In this document: piece after piece, positions 61,326 through 64,000 of the stretch
How positions within the stretch are numbered: the first letter of the stretch is position 1
How the letters are laid out: each line of letters opens with the position of its first letter
From: Algoriphagus ornithinivorans
GTDB lineage: Bacteria > Bacteroidota > Bacteroidia > Cytophagales > Cyclobacteriaceae
Reading direction: 5' to 3'
Assembly: GCF_900115305.1 (NCBI RefSeq)
Contig: NZ_FOVW01000006.1
Location: forward strand, 248,001-312,000
DNA length: 64,000 nucleotides
Translations under genes and position numbers: made by a program
Notes under the pieces: model-generated
The model's input: the letters and a program-made list of their open reading frames with translations, nothing else
The model's database searches: none
Told to the model about the DNA's origin: nothing

Positions 61326-61438
61326 AGCAGGATGGTCGGTTTGCTGAAATACGGCAAAGAAAATTTGGTGATAGTTTTAAACAATATTCCAGTAAAATTC
61401 ATAAATAAACTAATTATCAGCTATTTATAGAATAATAA

Positions 61439-62437
61439 TTACTGCGTATCCTCTTCCTCTCCAAATAAGGTTTTTAACTCAACTGCATCTATCCCCTTTT
61501 CTTCCTGAAGGTATTTCCCAAAAACTGCAGTGGAACCATGAGTCAGATAGACTTTTTCAGCTTCAGTAGCAGTAATTGCCTGTATCAATCCCTCCCAATC
61601 AGCATGATCTGATAAAACAAATCCCCTGTCGGCTGCTCTCCTCCTTCTGGTGCCTCTAATTGCCATCCAGCCTGAACAAATCCCTGTCCTATAGGGAGAA
61701 AATTTTCGCATCCAGGGAGTTCCCATGGCCGATGGTGGCGCTATAATCAAAGCCCCTTTGTATTTACTTTTTGGAATTTCTTGAGTGACTTTTGGGACAT
61801 CCCAAAGGAAAATGCCATTTGCCAATAAAGCTTGGTTGGTGTTCCAGACTGCTCCATGAACGAAAACTTCACCAATATCAGGATTCAAGTTTTGCAATAT
61901 TCTTTGTGCCTTTCCTAAAGAATAAGCAAATAGCACAGAATTTCGGCCTTCGGCTGCATTTTCTTTCCACCAAGAATTGATTTGATTGAAAATCTCTTTT
62001 TGACTTTCCCATTTATAAATTGGTAGTCCGAACGTGCACTCTGATACAAATTCATGGCACTTAACAGGCTCAAATGCAGCTGATAGTCCATCATCTTCCA
62101 CTTTGTAATCACCGCTGACTACAGCTACACGGCCTTTGTGTTCCAATCTAATTTGAGCCGATCCGGGAATATGTCCAGCAGGATGAAAAGAAACTTTAAC
62201 TCCGTTAATTAAAAGTTCATCACCGTATTCGAGGGTTTGAAGATTGATATCCTCACCCAACCTCAATTTCATCACTTCCGCAGAGTGATGATGAGCTAGG
62301 TAAGCCCTCATTCCCCAACGGGAGTGGTCTGAATGCGCATGGGTGATCAGCGCTTTGTCAACCGGCCTCCAAGGATCAATAAATACTTGGGCGGGAGGGC
62401 AATACAAACCGGATTCTGTAAGTTCTAGCAAATTCAA
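61439..62437 (-). CDS. Ligase-associated DNA exonuclease (metallo-beta-lactamase fold)
   Basis: The 332 residues are of the MBL/beta-CASP type related to SNM1 and mRNA 3'-end processing nucleases. The metal site is THAHSDHSRWG (HxHxDH), with further ligands in HPAGHIPGSAQI and VVSGDYKVEDDG, and the C-terminal FVLSDHADW and VYLTHGS motifs. Overall it fits the ligase-associated exonuclease subfamily (start GLYCPPAQVFIDPWRPVDKALITHAHSDH), normally encoded beside an ATP-dependent DNA ligase and a helicase. Those partners are not adjacent on either side here. The start is TTG at 62437, consistent with the conserved N terminus. Confidence 0.87.
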   Translation of the reverse strand: MNLLELTESGLYCPPAQVFIDPWRPVDKALITHAHSDHSRWGMRAYLAHHHSAEVMKLRLGEDINLQTLEYGDELLINGVKVSFHPAGHIPGSAQIRLEHKGRVAVVSGDYKVEDDGLSAAFEPVKCHEFVSECTFGLPIYKWESQKEIFNQINSWWKENAAEGRNSVLFAYSLGKAQRILQNLNPDIGEVFVHGAVWNTNQALLANGIFLWDVPKVTQEIPKSKYKGALIIAPPSAMGTPWMRKFSPYRTGICSGWMAIRGTRRRRAADRGFVLSDHADWEGLIQAITATEAEKVYLTHGSTAVFGKYLQEEKGIDAVELKTLFGEEEDTQ

Positions 62438-62485
62438 TTGGATATAGATCTTTGATAAATTTAAGCCAGAGAACCCCTATATTGT

Positions 62486-63622
62486 TTATTTCAACTCATA
62501 AAAGTAAAAAGTCTGAAAATCTCTTTCTTCAGCATTCGGGTCTTCACCGGGTTTGGCATTAACTGAATAGAGTAACTCTTTTTTTGCCTGAAGTTTAATT
62601 GGCCACTCCCCTTCCCAAAGCTTTTTATCATCTTTAAAAATCTGGTATACAGGCGTTTTATATTTATCTTCTACGCTCATATACTTTTCATCCCCAACTA
62701 CTCTCCTATCTAAAGCATCAACTTCTTCATCCGGTGCTCCTTTCAAATACCAGGTTATTAAATAATCATTTGAAAAGGTGAAATTCTGATACCTAGAACC
62801 TCGAAGAACCTCGAAAAATACATCGAAGTTTTGATTGGGGATTGTCGGCTTTGTAATTTTAAAATTTTCACCAGGATTTAAATCTATAGAATCCAAAAGA
62901 TTCAATTCAGGAAAAGAATACTTATATAGTTTTGGCGTTAATGTGAACTGCAAGAAAATTTGATCATTTTTCAAATAAGCATTTGGTTCATAACTAAGAT
63001 ATTCACCTTTATCTTGAATATAGTTTAATGATTTCGGGACTTTAGAAGAATAAAGCTGATTTCCATCTGCAGTACTAACCTTAAGAAAATCATAAGTACT
63101 CATTTCCATTAGACCATTTTTTAAAAATTGATCTTGCTCACTTTCCCTAAACCCAAACATAAATACCATTCCATCTTTTGAAATAAGACTGGGAGTATCT
63201 CCCATCAACCTTGATAAAATGTGAATTTGTGTTGGATGCTGCTCAATTAATTCAAATTCAAGATTGTAAATAAAATTTCCTGAGAAAGTTTTTACTAAAA
63301 TTTTATCATTAGAAATAAATCTTGAGGCTTCAAAATATCCGGATTTATAACTATCAGGCCCGTCCTGAGCTCGATTAGCAACCTTGAGAATATTACCAGA
63401 ATTGTCTGTTAGGATAAATTCATTGCTTTTAAAATCGAATAACAAAAATTTCTGAGCATCATCAGAATAATCCAGTAAAGTTGGAACAACCAAACGGCCT
63501 ACCTGTATACTGTCCACCAATACTAATTCTGGGACATAAGCACCTGAGACTTCCTCGGATTTTTTTTGACTGCAGGAGTATAAAACTAAAACTGCGATAA
63601 GAGTAGAAAAGAAAAATTTCAT
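62486..63622 (-). CDS. Six-bladed beta-propeller-like lipoprotein
   Basis: The 378-residue protein has a lipoprotein leader with Cys17 (LIAVLVLYSC). Repeating four-strand units such as FLLFDFKSNEFILTDNSGNILKVANRAQDGPDSYKSG and NDKILVKTFSGNFIYNLEFELIEQHP indicate a beta-propeller of the 6-bladed (BF3164/DUF4221-like) lipoprotein type. These are widespread in Cytophagales in many paralogues with no known function. No active site can be assigned. It has its own candidate promoter and lies 48 bases before the exonuclease gene. Confidence 0.72.
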   Translation of the reverse strand: MKFFFSTLIAVLVLYSCSQKKSEEVSGAYVPELVLVDSIQVGRLVVPTLLDYSDDAQKFLLFDFKSNEFILTDNSGNILKVANRAQDGPDSYKSGYFEASRFISNDKILVKTFSGNFIYNLEFELIEQHPTQIHILSRLMGDTPSLISKDGMVFMFGFRESEQDQFLKNGLMEMSTYDFLKVSTADGNQLYSSKVPKSLNYIQDKGEYLSYEPNAYLKNDQIFLQFTLTPKLYKYSFPELNLLDSIDLNPGENFKITKPTIPNQNFDVFFEVLRGSRYQNFTFSNDYLITWYLKGAPDEEVDALDRRVVGDEKYMSVEDKYKTPVYQIFKDDKKLWEGEWPIKLQAKKELLYSVNAKPGEDPNAEERDFQTFYFYELK

Positions 63623-63636
63623 AAAAAGTCTTTTTC

Positions 63637-63644
63637 CAAAACTA
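63637..63644 (-). promoter_or_regulatory. Candidate -7 box of the beta-propeller lipoprotein gene
   Basis: TAGTTTTG on the minus strand matches TAnnTTTG, 14 bases before the ATG at 63622; no strong -33 element is seen. Confidence 0.4.
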
Positions 63645-63653
63645 TCAAATACT

Positions 63654-63684
63654 CATAAAAAAGAAAATCCTCTTTCGAGGATTT
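63654..63684 (-). terminator. Rho-independent terminator of the flavin reductase gene
   Basis: Stem AAATCCTC/GAGGATTT with a 4-base loop (63665-63684), followed on the minus strand by a T-rich tract, directly at the end of the flavin reductase gene. Confidence 0.82.
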
Positions 63685-64000
63685 AAATTTCTTGTGGAAG
63701 TTTGTCAGGTTTGGCGTAACTAAGTCTACTCAGCTTTTCACCGACATGATACTCATCCAAACCTGAAACCGTTACAGATTCCAAAATATTTAGATCAAGA
63801 GATCCATCTTGCCTTAGCCCTTTTTCTTCCACGTAAATGTGATCTATAGAAGCTATCAGCAAAACAGTTTCATTAATTTTTAATGTTTGTGTCTCAACTA
63901 ATGAACAGCCCAATTTGAGAGGACTCTTTTTAACAAAAGGGGCATAGAATTGCTCCAAATATTCCTCTTCAAGCCCAGTTTTTTCAAATTCCGAACCCTC
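63683..64000 (-). CDS. Flavin reductase family protein, C-terminal part (cut by window edge)
   Basis: The minus-strand frame is open to the right edge, so only the last 105 residues are present. EFEKTGLEEEYLEQFYAPFVKKSPLKLGCSLVET, the VLLIASIDHIYV strand and the closing VSGLDEYHVGEKLSRLSYAKPDKLP match flavin reductase-like domain proteins, which bind FMN in a split beta-barrel. The N-terminal FMN-binding half would lie beyond 64000. A TTG at 63958 inside the frame is not the true start, because conserved sequence continues upstream of it. Confidence 0.83.
   Translation of the reverse strand, partial: EGSEFEKTGLEEEYLEQFYAPFVKKSPLKLGCSLVETQTLKINETVLLIASIDHIYVEEKGLRQDGSLDLNILESVTVSGLDEYHVGEKLSRLSYAKPDKLPQEI

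Noticed and set aside
1..64000. Mobile elements, CRISPR arrays, tRNA or rRNA genes
   Set aside because: No transposase or integrase genes, spaced direct repeats, cloverleaf sequences or rRNA-like stretches were seen.

Overview
The window looks like a chromosomal segment of a Bacteroidota bacterium, most likely order Cytophagales and close to Algoriphagus/Cyclobacteriaceae. The signs are moderate A+T content, many lipoproteins and Tat or Sec leaders, several promoters with the Bacteroidota -7 box TAnnTTTG, few clear Shine-Dalgarno sites, and families typical of the phylum (FloA/NfeD, DUF1599, BT_3928-like DoxX, DUF6503, solitary HSDR_N proteins, bifunctional hydrolase-OsmC, folP-cdaA). I see no insertion sequence, prophage, CRISPR array, tRNA or rRNA. 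No stretch over 300 bases lacks a gene; the largest gaps are about 175-185 bases.

Left part (1-13826): mixed housekeeping and hydrolytic genes. These are a truncated B12-binding radical SAM protein, DUF1456, a Tat-type dienelactone hydrolase, an NYN/OST-HTH protein, a methyltransferase and an M20 peptidase. A Nudix-fold regulator with a degenerate catalytic box stands divergent from a type B carboxylesterase, with a perfect 23-bp palindrome between them. Then come a Pif1/RecD-like helicase, an AsmA-like protein, an endonuclease/exonuclease/phosphatase protein and a DUF1080 lipoprotein.

Centre (14002-36377): two unusual blocks. A carotenoid-oxygenase (RPE65) homologue with a histidine-rich insertion sits three bases before a 1708-residue kinase-ATPase-GAF-adenylyl cyclase. 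After a GH109-like oxidoreductase and a DUF2892 protein, thirteen minus-strand genes run almost without gaps. They start with a Crp/Fnr regulator with FNR-like cysteines, then rhodanese, DUF547, an FAD oxidoreductase overlapping a membrane polyferredoxin, two family 2 glycosyltransferases, a lipoprotein, a polytopic glycosyltransferase, two paralogous DUF6503 lipoproteins, a hydrolase-OsmC fusion and a glycoside hydrolase. Candidate TGA-N6-TCA boxes lie in front of the regulator and in front of the DUF2892 gene. This redox-plus-glycan run is the best candidate here for an undescribed system.

Right part (36446-64000): mostly core genes, namely hemA, floA-NfeD, proS, aroK, DUF1599, folP-cdaA, hemL and guaA. 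The two enzymes of threonine-to-glycine conversion (epimerase-type threonine dehydrogenase and kbl) are divergent around a 21-bp inverted repeat. Also present are a WG-repeat protein, a Gly/Phe/Trp- and Ser/Arg-rich lipoprotein, an OMPP1-like porin whose terminator lies inside the convergent aroK, a large M14 carboxypeptidase, an LpoA-like protein ahead of hemL, a ligase-associated exonuclease, a beta-propeller lipoprotein and a truncated flavin reductase.
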